From: Hemicordylus capensis
Taxonomy: Eukaryota; Chordata; Lepidosauria; Squamata; Cordylidae
Length of the DNA: 64,000 nt
Reading direction: 5' to 3'
NCBI RefSeq assembly: GCF_027244095.1
Contig: NC_069662.1
Span: forward strand, 18,750,501 to 18,814,500
Made by a program: the position numbers and the translations under genes. Position 1 is the stretch's first letter, and each line of letters opens with the position of its first letter. This document shows positions 46,401 to 53,283 of the stretch, one piece after another. Below the pieces are notes generated by a model. That model ran no database searches and had not been told where the DNA came from. It saw only the letters and a program-made list of their open reading frames with translations.

Positions 46401-49400
46401 TGCTACAGCATGGAATGAAAAGCTAAACCAACTGCTGCTCAAGGAGGGGTTCACATAAGGACAAACTGACCCCTGCCTATATTGAAGATTCGGAAACAAA
46501 TAATAGACTTGCGTCCTGGCTTATGTAGGTGACTTGATTATTGCATATGAAGGAAAGCAAGACAGCCACGAGATTGTACAACACCTGAACAAGGAAATAG
46601 AGGTGAAGGAACTCAGAAGAATCTCCTACAATCTTGGCATTCAAAGAGAAAGAGAAGGGGATGGGACATTCCTTCTCAACCAGAAGCAAAAAATAAAGGA
46701 ACTTCTAGAATGCCTGGGACTGACAGATGCCAATGAAGTCAGTACATCAATGGATACAAATTTCCTGAAGCATGATGGAGATAGTGAACCTCTACCAACC
46801 AACAACCAATACAGAAAAGCAATTGGCAAGGTTCTTTATATAGCCACAGTGACAAGGCCAGTTATTGCTGCAGCAGTGGGAATCCTAAGCAGCAAAGTAA
46901 GTGTACCAACCAACAATGACTGTGCTGCAGTCAAAATGCTGAGGAGACACCTGAAGGGTACCACACACTACACATTAGAGATTCCAGCAAGCAGCAACCC
47001 CAGATTACTGGGATACATAGACGCAGATTGGGCTGAAGACAAAGCTGATCCCAAGTCCACCAGTGGACATCTGTATTTCTATGGAGACGGAGCTGTAAGT
47101 TGGACTAGCCGGAAGCAGTCACTTGTGGCATTCTCAACCACAGAAGCAGAGTACATATCAGCCACTGAAGTGTGCAAGGAGGCTGTGTGGATACACAAAC
47201 TACTGCTGGACTTTGGGATTGAAGCACCAAAGCCTACCGAGATGTTTGGAGGCAACCAAAGTTGTATTCAGCTCTCACTTATGGAAAAAAGTCAAGTCTC
47301 GAACAAAGCACCTTTACATTTGAGATGCACAAGAGAAGGGGCTAATCAAGTTGAAGTACTGCCCAACTGAAGAGACAGTGTAAGATGGACTAACCAAGCC
47401 ACTACCAAAATATCAGTTCCAGATACTTCATGAGATGGGAGTCGTGAACTGGTGCACCAGGCGCTGAGAAGTGGTGTTGGAGATTAGGGATGTGCAAAAA
47501 ATTTCGGGCACAGAACGATCTGTGCCCGAAACGAGCAATTTCGGGTGATTCAGGGCCGAACCGAATCACCCCCGATGTCCCCCGATATTTTTCGGGCCCG
47601 AGCCAAATCACCCGAATTTCGGGCACAAAAAATTCGGGTGATTCGGTTCATGGTTGATTTGGGGGGATTTTTTGAAGTTTTAGTGACTTTGGGGCAGTTC
47701 GGGGGCATAGTATGGGATCTGGGCAAAAAGAGTGGGGTGGGGTGGTAGTGCCTAATGGGTACAGGCTACCACCCCAACTTCAGGGGGATTGGGCAAAGGG
47801 CTGATATTTGGTGAATTTCTGAAGTTTTCATGTCTTTGGGGCAGATTGGGGCAGAAAGTGGGGACTGGGGCAGAATAGTGGGGTGGGGTGGTAGTGCCTA
47901 ATGGGTGGAGGCTACCACCCCAATTTCAGGGGGATTGGACAAAGGGCTGATTTTTTGAGAATTTTTGAAGTTTTAGTGACTTTGGGGCAGTTTGGGGGCA
48001 GAAAGTGGATCTGCCCCAAAAGAGTGGGGTGGGGTGGTAGTGCCTAATGGGTGGAGGCTACCACCCCAATTTCAGGGGGATTGGGCAGAGGCCTGATTTT
48101 TTGGGAATATTTGAAGTTTTGGTGTCTTTGGGGCAGATTGGGGGCAGAAAGTGGATCTGCCCCAAAGGAGTAGGGTGGGCTGGTAGATAGTGCCTAATGG
48201 GTGGAGGCTACCACCCGTCCCCAATTTCAGAGTGATTGGGCAGAGGGGTGAATTTTGGTGAATTCTGAGGTTTGTCTTCATAAGGTGAAGTGTGCTAAAT
48301 TGATTACTTCCTCATATTCATAGTAATTGAGAGTGTGAAAAAGTGAAAGTGGGGTCATGAGAGTTGTCTAATTGAAAAAAATCTCATTTGCTATGATAGA
48401 ATGAGAATTCACACCTCAGAAAAAACTTCTGAGGTGTGAATTCTCATTCTATCATAGCAAATGAGATTTTTTTCAATTAGAAAAAAATTAGAAAAAAATT
48501 AGAAAAAACTTCTGAGGTGTGAATTCTCATTCTATCATAGCAAATGAGATTTTTTTCAATTAGAAAAAAATTAGAAAAAAATTAGAAAAAACTTCTGAGG
48601 TGTGAATTCTCATTCTATCATAGCAAATGAGATTTTTTTCAATTAGACAACTCTCATGACCCCACTTTCACTTTTTCACACTCTCAATTACTGTGAATAT
48701 GAGGAAGTAATCAATTTAGCACACTTCACCGTATGAAGACAAACCTCAGAATTCACCAAAATTCACCCCTCTGCCCAATCACTCTGAAATTGGGGACGGG
48801 TGGTAGCCTCCACCCATTAGGCACTATCTACCAGCCCACCCCACTCCTTTGGGGCAGATCCACTTTCTGCCCCCAATCTGCCCCAAAGACACCAAAACTT
48901 CAAATATTCCCAAAAAATCAGGCCTCTGCCCAATCCCCCTGAAATTGGGGTGGTAGACTCCACCCATTGGGCACTACCACCCCACCCCAAAATTTTGCCC
49001 CTGGGCCCCTTTTTTACCCCCCGAATCGATTCAGATTCAGATTAAATCCGAATCCGAACCGAATCAAGGGTGATTCGGGTGGCCCATATTCAGGCACAAA
49101 ACAGAACAGGGGTGATTTGGTTCGGGTCCCGAACCAAATCACCGAATTCCCGAATTGCACACCCCTGTTGGAGATCCAGCTCCAAATGGCATCGACCTTC
49201 AGCACCAGTAACCCTAATGACCACTAGGGACATTGGGAATAGAGATAGATAGGGTCTCCTTCTCTTTCCTGTTTATCTCTGTCTCTATGACCCCTCTATG
49301 GACAGAATGTACTCAGGAACTTCCTGGGAGTGACTTCCTTCTTCTTCTACCCAGAATGCTTCTACCTCTCTCTCTGAGCACCATGCCTCTATAGGTCGCT

Positions 49401-49878
49401 CTCTGACCAACATGTAGCCAAGAGTTAGATATAGGTCTTTTCCTATCATCATGTACTTCTTAATAAAGTAGATTAGTTTAACCCTACATGAATCTCCATG
49501 CTTATCATTTACAAGCCGTTGCCCCTGAGCCCCTGTTAACTTCTGCTGTCATGAGAGTGAGTTAACTCCTGAAATACTCTGCTATATAACTGATTAACCC
49601 CAACAATTATCCCCAAAAATCAGGGGTGGGGGGGTGGGGCTGGGCACAATGGTCCAACAAGGAACCAGAGGCAGCCTCTCTGCTGTAGCGGCACATCCCC
49701 AGCAAAGGGCAGCGCTTGATCACCTGGACAAAGTTGCTCTCAAAGACCACTGATCCGCCTAAGATATTGAATTCGCCCTCCTGCAGAATCTTCTGTAGGT
49801 TGCCAGTTGGTGGGGTCCAGCTTGGGAAAGCTTGTTTACTGAGACTTTTGGGGAAGTTGTCCTGACTCATTCTCTGTC
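24763..49878 (-). CDS. GARIN5B: GARIN5B (FAM71E2), Golgi-associated RAB2-interactor family protein, eight coding exons
   Basis: Exons 49724-49878 (ATG at 49868-49870), 36745-36899, 36388-36628, 34849-34927, 31928-31977, 30212-31271, 26920-27017 and 24763-25698 have agreeing phases and total about 921 codons; human FAM71E2 is also about 920. Residues 20-155 are the GARIN (DUF3699) domain: ILQEGEFNILGGSVVFESNF, VTRRGEYVGI, NVITLGILASNPKLLLPDLM, RLIPLSLVDIFVHDLSERRL, TGQKYYLQL and WISLIYLLR. The rest is a low-complexity Ser/Pro/Lys-rich tail with many GPS motifs (AVGPS, GVGPS, AAGPS). GARIN proteins bind RAB2 and act in Golgi and acrosome biology of male germ cells. The long tail and COX6B2 as downstream neighbour favour GARIN5B over GARIN5A. 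Exon 1 begins at an acceptor, so a 5' UTR exon probably lies upstream. The exon 6-7-8 joins are the least certain. Confidence 0.85.
25699..25732. repeat. (GA)n microsatellite at GARIN5B acceptor
   Basis: On the coding strand this is a (CT)n run ending CAG. It forms the polypyrimidine tract of GARIN5B exon 8. Confidence 0.9.
25733..26919. other. GARIN5B intron 7
   Basis: Contains a (TTG)n run at about 26325-26350; nothing else recognised. Confidence 0.4.
26920..27017 (-). CDS. GARIN5B: GARIN5B candidate exon 7
   Basis: 98 bases with acceptor GCTTTGCAG and donor AAG|GTACAG. Read in phase 1 it gives KKRSSLTFVTIYSALSSSME then RLKDSKNKDEAK and leaves in phase 0, as exon 8 needs. Read in phase 2 it ends at a TAA, giving a possible alternative C-terminus. 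Confidence 0.5.
27893..28092 (+). mobile_element. tRNA-derived SINE with CR1-like tail
   Basis: A-box-like AGGTCAATGGTAGAGCATC and B-box GGTTCACTCCC form the tRNA head. The body (GGGCTGGGAAAG, CTTGGAGAAGCTGCTGC) and tail (AGTATAAGGCAGCTTCC) are the same as in the 5S-headed SINEs. Confidence 0.75.
28105..28195 (+). mobile_element. 5S-headed SINE, internally deleted fragment
   Basis: GAGAGCTGGTCTTGAGATAG start followed by the tail ATATGGCAGCCTCCTTG; most of the body is missing. Confidence 0.5.
28236..28313. mobile_element. Palindromic MITE remnant
   Basis: GTTCCCAACCTGTGGTACTC at the left, ATGGGAACCCCTG at the right; the centre is shorter than in 23123-23263. Confidence 0.55.
28558..28587. 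repeat. (CT)n microsatellite
   Basis: About 15 CT units in GARIN5B intron 6, followed by an AT run. Confidence 0.9.
28658..29029. mobile_element. Foldback MITE, about 370 bp
   Basis: Long imperfect palindrome: left GCTGTCACCTTGTCAGCTGA and CTGGCTTATACATTACC pair with right copies in reverse (TTATCAGTTGACAAGGTGAC, GGTAATGTATAAGCCAG). Confidence 0.7.
29225..29860 (+). mobile_element. Copia-type 3' internal end and LTR fossil
   Basis: Starts with a stretch matching 49175-49300 (CCTAATGACCACTAGGGGCA, CTCTATGACCCCTA) and continues into LTR-like sequence. A SINE inserted at 29472-29704. Broken and old; same broad family as the large Copia element. Confidence 0.5.
29472..29704 (-). mobile_element. 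tRNA-derived SINE (squamate type), minus
   Basis: In reverse: GCCAGCGTGGGTAGTGGTTA (A box), TGAGTTCAAATCCCC (B box), GGGCCAGTCACTTCTCTCTC, CTCCTTGG and ATATAAAATGTAAA tail. Confidence 0.8.
29873..30098 (-). mobile_element. tRNA-derived SINE (squamate type), minus
   Basis: Same family as 29472-29704: in reverse GAGCCAGCGTGGTGTAGTGG, CGAGTTCAAATTC, GGGCCAGTCACTTCTCTC. Lies in GARIN5B intron 6, only about 110 bases below exon 6. Confidence 0.8.
30212..31271 (-). CDS. GARIN5B: GARIN5B large tail exon 6
   Basis: Acceptor TTTATCTTTAG. About 353 codons of Ser/Lys/Pro-rich sequence with recurrent GPS motifs. The chosen donor CGAA|GTAAGC (phase 1) fits the next exon. The frame stays open to 30123, so two alternative weaker donors exist (GTATGT at 30135, GTGGGG at 30131). 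Confidence 0.8.
31421..31482. repeat. (CA)n microsatellite
   Basis: About 30 CA units with two short interruptions, in GARIN5B intron 5. Confidence 0.9.
31928..31977 (-). CDS. GARIN5B: GARIN5B coding exon 5
   Basis: 50-base exon encoding SGGCSSQGTLGLSTNE; acceptor ATCCCAAAAG, donor GAG|GTAAGG. Its entry and exit phases agree with exons 4 and 6. Low-complexity sequence, so it is called mainly on splice signals and phase. Confidence 0.55.
32184..32311. mobile_element. Palindromic MITE
   Basis: TTAACAGGGATTCCCA at the left mirrors TGGGAATCCCTGTTAGAGG at the right; the centre pairs GACTACAGTTCCC with TTGTAGTC. Confidence 0.6.
32958..33218 (-). mobile_element. tRNA-derived SINE with Bov-B-type tail (Sauria-SINE-like)
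   Basis: In reverse: GCCACTTAATGGCACAGCAG head with B box GGTTCGAATCC, ending GGTCGCCAGGAGTCAACACT then GACTCAACAGCAC, the Bov-B 3' tail. Bov-B copies that could mobilise it occur in this window. Confidence 0.75.
33541..33797 (+). mobile_element. CR1 LINE 3' end
   Basis: GGATGCCTCTGAATGCC, TGGACTAGATGGGCCTCAG and a GGTTCTTA end; a shorter relative of 35608-36151. Confidence 0.65.
34422..34551. mobile_element. Palindromic MITE
   Basis: Left GGGGTCTCCAG and GAACTACAACTCCCATC mirror right GATGGGAGGAGTTGTAGTTC and CTGGAGAGCCC; ends CAGGGG and CCCCTA. Confidence 0.6.
34849..34927 (-). CDS. GARIN5B: GARIN5B coding exon 4 (start of tail)
   Basis: 79 bases encoding PSWFKIFSSSSSIQARPVPP and MRTKPS. 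Only the second of two nearby AGs (after GGCTCCC) keeps the frame open into exon 5. The donor is GTACGT. Confidence 0.6.
35225..35569. mobile_element. Foldback MITE, about 345 bp
   Basis: Ends TAGGGCTGTTCACAC and TATGAATAGCCCTA. GAGCGCCCAGCCAGG at the left mirrors CCTGGCTGGGCGCTC at the right. Near full-length imperfect palindrome with no coding. Confidence 0.65.
35608..36151 (+). mobile_element. CR1 LINE 3' end
   Basis: Matches 45148-45701 of the near full-length CR1: GGCCTAGAGCACCTTTCTTA at the start; ends GGGCTGTTCTTATGTTCTTA. 5' truncated; in GARIN5B intron 3. Confidence 0.85.
36388..36628 (-). CDS. GARIN5B: GARIN5B coding exon 3
   Basis: 241 bases, acceptor CACACCCCCAG, donor CAG|GTGAGT. 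It contains DIFVHDLSERRLKLHLVTGQ, KYYLQLSAPEDEEDFLFERW and ISLIYLLR. This is the second half of the GARIN domain. Confidence 0.92.
36745..36899 (-). CDS. GARIN5B: GARIN5B coding exon 2
   Basis: 155 bases, acceptor CTCTCCACACAG, donor CG|GTGAGA (phase 2). It contains NVITLGILASNPKLLLPDLM, the core DUF3699 strand. The acceptor region lies directly against a SINE tail. Confidence 0.9.
36922..37340 (-). mobile_element. tRNA-type SINE, split, beside the GARIN5B exon 2 acceptor
   Basis: 36922-37045 is tail and body (CAGCTGCCTTATACTGAGTC, TTTCAGGCAGGAGTCTC); 37274-37340 is the head. Another SINE (37046-37273) is inserted between. Its tail lies about 20 bases from the exon 2 splice acceptor. Confidence 0.7.
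37046..37273 (-). mobile_element. tRNA-derived SINE (squamate type), nested
   Basis: Same family as 29472-29704 and 61193-61403, inserted into the SINE at 36922-37340. Confidence 0.8.
37663..37920 (+). repeat. Interspersed repeat with LINE-type 3' end, near full copy
   Basis: CCCCTGCTAACTGGGCAAAG start, CAGCATCCCTCCAGTGACTG, TTAGATTGTGAGCCCTTTGG, ending AAAGTGGTATATAAATATC then (TGT)n. Confidence 0.6.
38105..38212 (-). mobile_element. SINE tail fragment
   Basis: CTGCCTTATACCAATTCAGA and TTTCAGGCATGGG correspond to the shared SINE body and tail. Confidence 0.4.
38284..38598 (+). repeat. 5' LTR of the Copia-type fossil
   Basis: 315 bp, starts TGTACTCAGGAAC, ends CCCCTGACA, contains AATAAAG near the middle. 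Confidence 0.85.
39353..39435 (-). repeat. LINE-type 3' tail inside the Copia fossil
   Basis: CAGACCGCCCTTACAAAATA and CAGGGCAGTTCACA, the same 3' end as at 2978-3030. Confidence 0.55.
40925..45701 (+). mobile_element. Near full-length CR1 LINE inserted in the Copia fossil
   Basis: ORF1 region about 41095-41733 and 41764-41994, with esterase-type motifs LLVVGDSIIRGIERW, VVHVGTNDVGK and RDGLHLNQDGTRLLA. ORF2 from about 42184: APE endonuclease (YANARSLRAKMGELECLVAN, WWNSENRWDTVIPGYKLYRK, GTCYRPP, DFNYPHIDW, LGNSDHSAIKF), RT (LKANKSPGPDGIHPRVLKEL, QHGFRKGKSCLTNLLDFFES, YLDFQKAFDKVPNQRLL, GVPQGSVLGPVLFNLFINDL, KFADDTKLF) and C-terminal part to 45217. The 3' end reads GGGCCGTTCTTATGTTCTTA. ORF2 has several frame breaks (for example about 42535-42590, 43115-43180 and 43645), and a solo LTR (43973-44483) splits the RT. 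Most squamate CR1 copies are short 3' pieces, so this 4.3-kb body is unusual. Confidence 0.9.
43973..44483. mobile_element. Solo LTR fossil nested in CR1
   Basis: 511 bp, begins TGTCACGCCC and ends CCCTGACA, flanked by a perfect 5-bp direct repeat GTCAT (43968-43972, 44484-44488). Contains a TATA-like CACTATATATCAC. The family is an LTR retrotransposon or endogenous retrovirus, not resolved. It postdates the CR1 insertion. Confidence 0.85.
47485..49167. mobile_element. hAT-type foldback element, 1683 bp
   Basis: Ends TAGGGATGTGCA and TGCACACCCCTG with a perfect 8-bp flanking repeat TTGGAGAT (47477-47484, 49168-49175), the hAT pattern. The left arm (about 47485-48420) holds four tandem units of about 145 bp, each with TGGGGTGGTAGTGCCTAATG and ACTTTGGGGCAG. 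The right arm (about 48650-49167) is a shorter inverted counterpart with fewer units. A palindromic core lies between. No transposase; non-autonomous, and inserted into the Copia fossil after that element. Confidence 0.88.
48424..48648. repeat. 83-bp tandem repeat in the foldback core
   Basis: Unit starts at 48424, 48507 and 48590 (AACTTCTGAGGTGTGAATTC), giving about 2.7 copies. Each unit is the reverse complement of 48360-48420 in the left arm. Confidence 0.92.
49308..49605 (+). repeat. 3' LTR of the Copia-type fossil
   Basis: 298 bp, collinear with the 5' LTR, ends CCCCAACA. Only 118 bases from GARIN5B coding exon 1. Confidence 0.85.
49724..49878 (-). CDS. GARIN5B: GARIN5B coding exon 1
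   Basis: Acceptor TCTGTCTCCCAG; ATG at 49868-49870 eight bases into the exon; donor after CAG (FESNFVQ). It gives 49 residues beginning MSQDNFPKSL. The phase-0 donor joins to VTRRGEY in the next exon, restoring the family motif ESNFVQVTRRGE. Confidence 0.85.
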
Positions 49879-50002
49879 CTGGGAGACAGACAAAATAAAT
49901 ATAAAGAAGTTTCAAAGCGAAAATATTGAGGAAACCCAGGAGTTCCAGGCTCACTCACTGCCTGCTGTCCTTCAGCAGAAAAACTGCAAAGGCAGATGGG
50001 CT

Positions 50003-50032
50003 CTGTGTGTGTGTGTGTGTTGTGTGTGTGAG
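50003..50032. repeat. (GT)n microsatellite
   Basis: About 14 GT units with one break, upstream of GARIN5B exon 1. Confidence 0.9.
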
Positions 50033-50152
50033 TGAACAAGGCCTATGACCTCACGCCTGAATTGATGCAACAATGTTTAATATCACATTGCAAAGTTAGT
50101 TAGCTGAGCTAGGAGGCTGTTGTTATCACCAATTGCTGCTGCTGTTGTAAGG

Positions 50153-50944
50153 CCTAATCAGGTCAATTTTACATTGAAGAACTGCTTGAACAAGTTAGCC
50201 ATATTGTATTAGATGGCTCAGGGGCTGTTTGCTCAACACAGTTTAGGCCTTGATTTTAGCACCCATGAGCAAATGCCAAGTTCCCCTGTTTTAGCAAATT
50301 TTCCATGCTGTCAAGAGCAGCCCCCATCTAGTGCTTTTGTCTAAAATTAGAGAAGATCGGCCTGTCGGCTTGGGCACACTTCCTCATTTTTCAGTACCTC
50401 AGATCAAAAGTACGCCAAGACTCAGTGTTCCATTTGAAGGGGGGTCGCTTGGCCCGTGCCTTGTTCCTCTTTCACATCTCCCCTAGCCAATGATATTAAA
50501 TGTCAAATGGGGCAGGTTAGCCGAAGGTCATGAATGGTCAAGACCCCTTTTTCTGTCCAATCGCCGTCAGTGCGTGGGCGGATAGGGTGAGAGTACTTAA
50601 AACCCTAATCTGGGGCAAAAAGGGTTGGTGGGACCAGTGGATGCAAAAGGTGAAGAAAATAGAGGAAGATTGCCAACTGGACACACCCGATACCTCGTAA
50701 GAAGGGAACATCAGTTTCCCTTGGTAAGCTCAGGGGAATTGAATAAGCCACAAAGAGTGAGTAAAAGCTCTGGCAATCTATAGGGTGTCAGTTAGATATT
50801 ATTTTAGTTGCTGGAAGGGAAAGGAAAATCACTGTGTGTATATACTGCGATTCATCTGCATATTGGTAAGAAAATAAACCTGTTTTGATTAAATATAATC
50901 CCCTCATTCTCCTTGTGTCTTCTTGAGCCTTGGGATTCTTGACA
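50153..50944 (+). mobile_element. Possible LTR fossil
   Basis: Begins TGTTGTAAGG and ends CTTGACA, with a GTACTTAAAACCC promoter-like and an AATAAACC poly(A)-like site in retroviral order. No second copy and no coding region in the window. Called on layout only. Confidence 0.35.
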
Positions 50945-51149
50945 GCCAACACCATAAAAAGGACCCACGGTAATGTGAGGATTTTTGGAGTCCTCATTTA
51001 TTCCTGGTTGCAGGGATTTTGAGGTGTCAAAAATCTCTTACACTGTGAAGTGTCACCATGCGTGTCTTGTGTACTTTTAAGCCTGTCACAAGACTAGGTC
51101 TCTTGTATGAAGTCCGTGCATATTTATACCTGCCTGCTGAGGATTATGC

Positions 51150-51265
51150 ATCATACATCTGATGAAGTAGACTTAGTCCACAAAAGCTTACGCTGCAATG
51201 AGCTTGCTAGTCTTTTAAGGTTCCAGAAAACTTGGCGCTCTTCATGGACCAACATGGCTGGAAGC
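51150..51265 (+). repeat. Amniote-type interspersed repeat fragment
   Basis: ATCTGATGAAGTAGACTTAG and CACAAAAGCTTACGCTGCAA with GACCAACATGGCTGGAA resemble a repeat common in reptile genomes (ATCTGATGAAGTGGGCT..., CACGAAAGCTTATGCT). Family not resolved. Confidence 0.4.
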
Positions 51266-53108
51266 CTGTTGTTGAATCGACAGGCCCCACTGATCCTAGG
51301 CATCTGAGTGCACTCACTTCCATGCACATTTAAGTCCACTTCCTTACTGTCTTAGCACGGGGACATACCAGAAGGTCGTGTAGTCCAACCTGCTAACCTT
51401 GCAGCCCCCTGCTCTTCCTAACAGATCATGCAATCCAGCCCACAGAGTGCCTGCCATGTAATGGATCTAGTCTGAAGAACTCTAGCAAGCGAGCCAAGCT
51501 GCATAGTGCAGTAAAGGGCAACACCACCCGCTTGTTTCACTCAGACATGAGAGTCGGACCCATGGAACTATGCCTCTCCCTGGTTTCAGACATGGCAACC
51601 AACATTAGCAAAATCCACTTGCCCAGCCACGCCCTTTAATGGAAGCAGAATTCCATGACACCCAACCTCCTTCCGGATTCATTTGTCCTAACTTATTGGG
51701 TCCCCTCTGCCCTGCCTCCCCAGCTTCCAAACCCAGCCTTCCTGGAGGGTACATGCTCATGGCTGCGACTGAGTGGAGTTCAGGGGCAAATTACAAGGCT
51801 TTGTTGATTATTGTGGCCCAGGAACAGGGATGTCCCTTGGACCAAAGAGTACTGGCTCATTCTTTTGGAGGGGGCTGGGCCCCCCATGTCTTTTGGGGCT
51901 CTCAGACTCTCTGCCCATGGAGGCCTCTCCTCCCTGCAAGTGGCCCCTGAAATGCATCCCTGACCCAGTGGAATGTTTGCCTGAAAGTCTGCACATTGTG
52001 ACATCAGCCGAGAACCAGCAGCCAGACTGCTGGGTTGTCGAGCAGGAGAGGGAGAAAGCAGAAAGGGGTGTGGTGGGGTCATCTCTCTGTAAGTTCACTT
52101 ATGGAGCAGTCTGCCTCAGGCCAGCGCCAAAACAGAGATGGAAGCTCCATCTGGCTAGCAAGCAGTGCATTTCTGAAGAGAGAGATGTCAGAGCTCAGGA
52201 CCCTCTAGAAGGCCCATCTTGTGGCTTGGAAGCTACATCCCAGACCCGTGGGGTTGGCAGTGGTTGTGCTGTAGGGGTGAGATGCACTCCATGCCTGCTC
52301 AGAGGCACTGCTTTATGACAACTGTGGGCATTTCTAGGTGCAGGTTTAGTCTCTGATTTTCACACTTCGTTCATTCACTCTTGAATGAAGGAAGTTCACA
52401 ACTTTGTCATTTGGGTGGTTCACATGAGAGCATCTTCCAGCTGTTGCTCAGCTGCATTCTCTTTGAGCTCAAATGGGTTGCATTTGTTGATGCTGAAAAA
52501 TCAACGTTTTCGCACACAGCTGTACAGCAGTGGAATGATAGCTTTGTGAACTATTGCAAGCATTACCGGTAGAAGGAGGAGTCTGTCAACTGCATCCGAG
52601 ATGTTCTGCTAATGTGCACTTCAAATGCCCCCAAACAACTCTATCTACTGTGGTGTGGAACTCTGGATCTCCACACACGACATGATGTAGAGCGTTGGCA
52701 CTGCAATCAAGTGTCTGAAAGTGCCCTTTGTGGCGAGGATGGAAACACTGGTTGCTCGTGTTTCCAAGCAGAATTCAAAGTGCTGGTGATGCTTACCTTT
52801 AAAGCCCACTTCAGATATGGGTACCTGTCTTCTCCCTGATGAACTGGCCCAAGTGTGAAGGTCATCTTCTCTGGGTGGCCCTGCCTATAGCTGTAGCGAC
52901 TGGAGAAAGAATCTTCTCAGCTGTGACCTCCCAGGATGGCTCACTTAGCACAGAGTCTCATGCATTTCTGGCACAGCAGGAGCCCTGGCCACTTACCCAG
53001 GCCTTTAAACAAGTGAGTTAGAGCGGTTTCAGTGTTGCTGTTTTTACCTTTCTTTGTTGTTTTTACTAATATTTGAAATATAAATATATATTATAAATTT
53101 TAAATATA
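51266..53108. other. Intergenic, no gene recognised
   Basis: Several 60-180-codon open frames on both strands; none has family motifs or linked splice sites. Confidence 0.4.
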
Positions 53109-53109
53109 T

Positions 53110-53163
<54 letters not shown>
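53110..53163. repeat. (GT)n microsatellite
   Basis: About 27 uninterrupted GT units following an AT-rich run. Confidence 0.95.
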
Positions 53164-53166
<3 letters not shown>

Positions 53167-53283
53167 AGATCAGAAAAGGTTATGGGGCTAATATGTGATG
53201 CCCATACCAAGCCCTTCCACCCTTCCAGTTCTTAGGATCCTAACACAAACCCCTACATGCCAGCCCTGTAGTCTGCAGAGGAG

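Larger units (their letters stand above)
38284..49605 (+). mobile_element. Copia-type LTR retrotransposon fossil with nested insertions, in GARIN5B intron 1
   Basis: LTRs at 38284-38598 and 49308-49605, both TG...CA. Between them lie a gag-like region (about 38693-39350), an integrase region (about 40080-40900), a reverse transcriptase region (about 45960-46700) and an RNase H region (about 46990-47330), in Copia (Ty1) order. Three later insertions sit inside: an L2-type tail (39353-39435), a CR1 LINE (40925-45701) and a hAT foldback element (47485-49167). Without them the element is about 4.7 kb, normal for Copia. The LTRs differ at roughly 6-7% of positions by eye, so insertion is not recent. 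It is clearly broken, with on the order of ten interruptions besides the insertions. No matching 5-bp target duplication was seen. It lies antisense to GARIN5B. Confidence 0.88.

Noticed and set aside
47664-48250. Possible CRISPR-like or satellite array because of regular units
   Set aside because: Units are about 145 bp without spacers and lie inside a hAT element with clean ends and target duplication.
51639-52318. Overlapping 100-180-codon open frames on both strands
   Set aside because: No conserved motif or exon structure; frames overlap in several registers as expected by chance.
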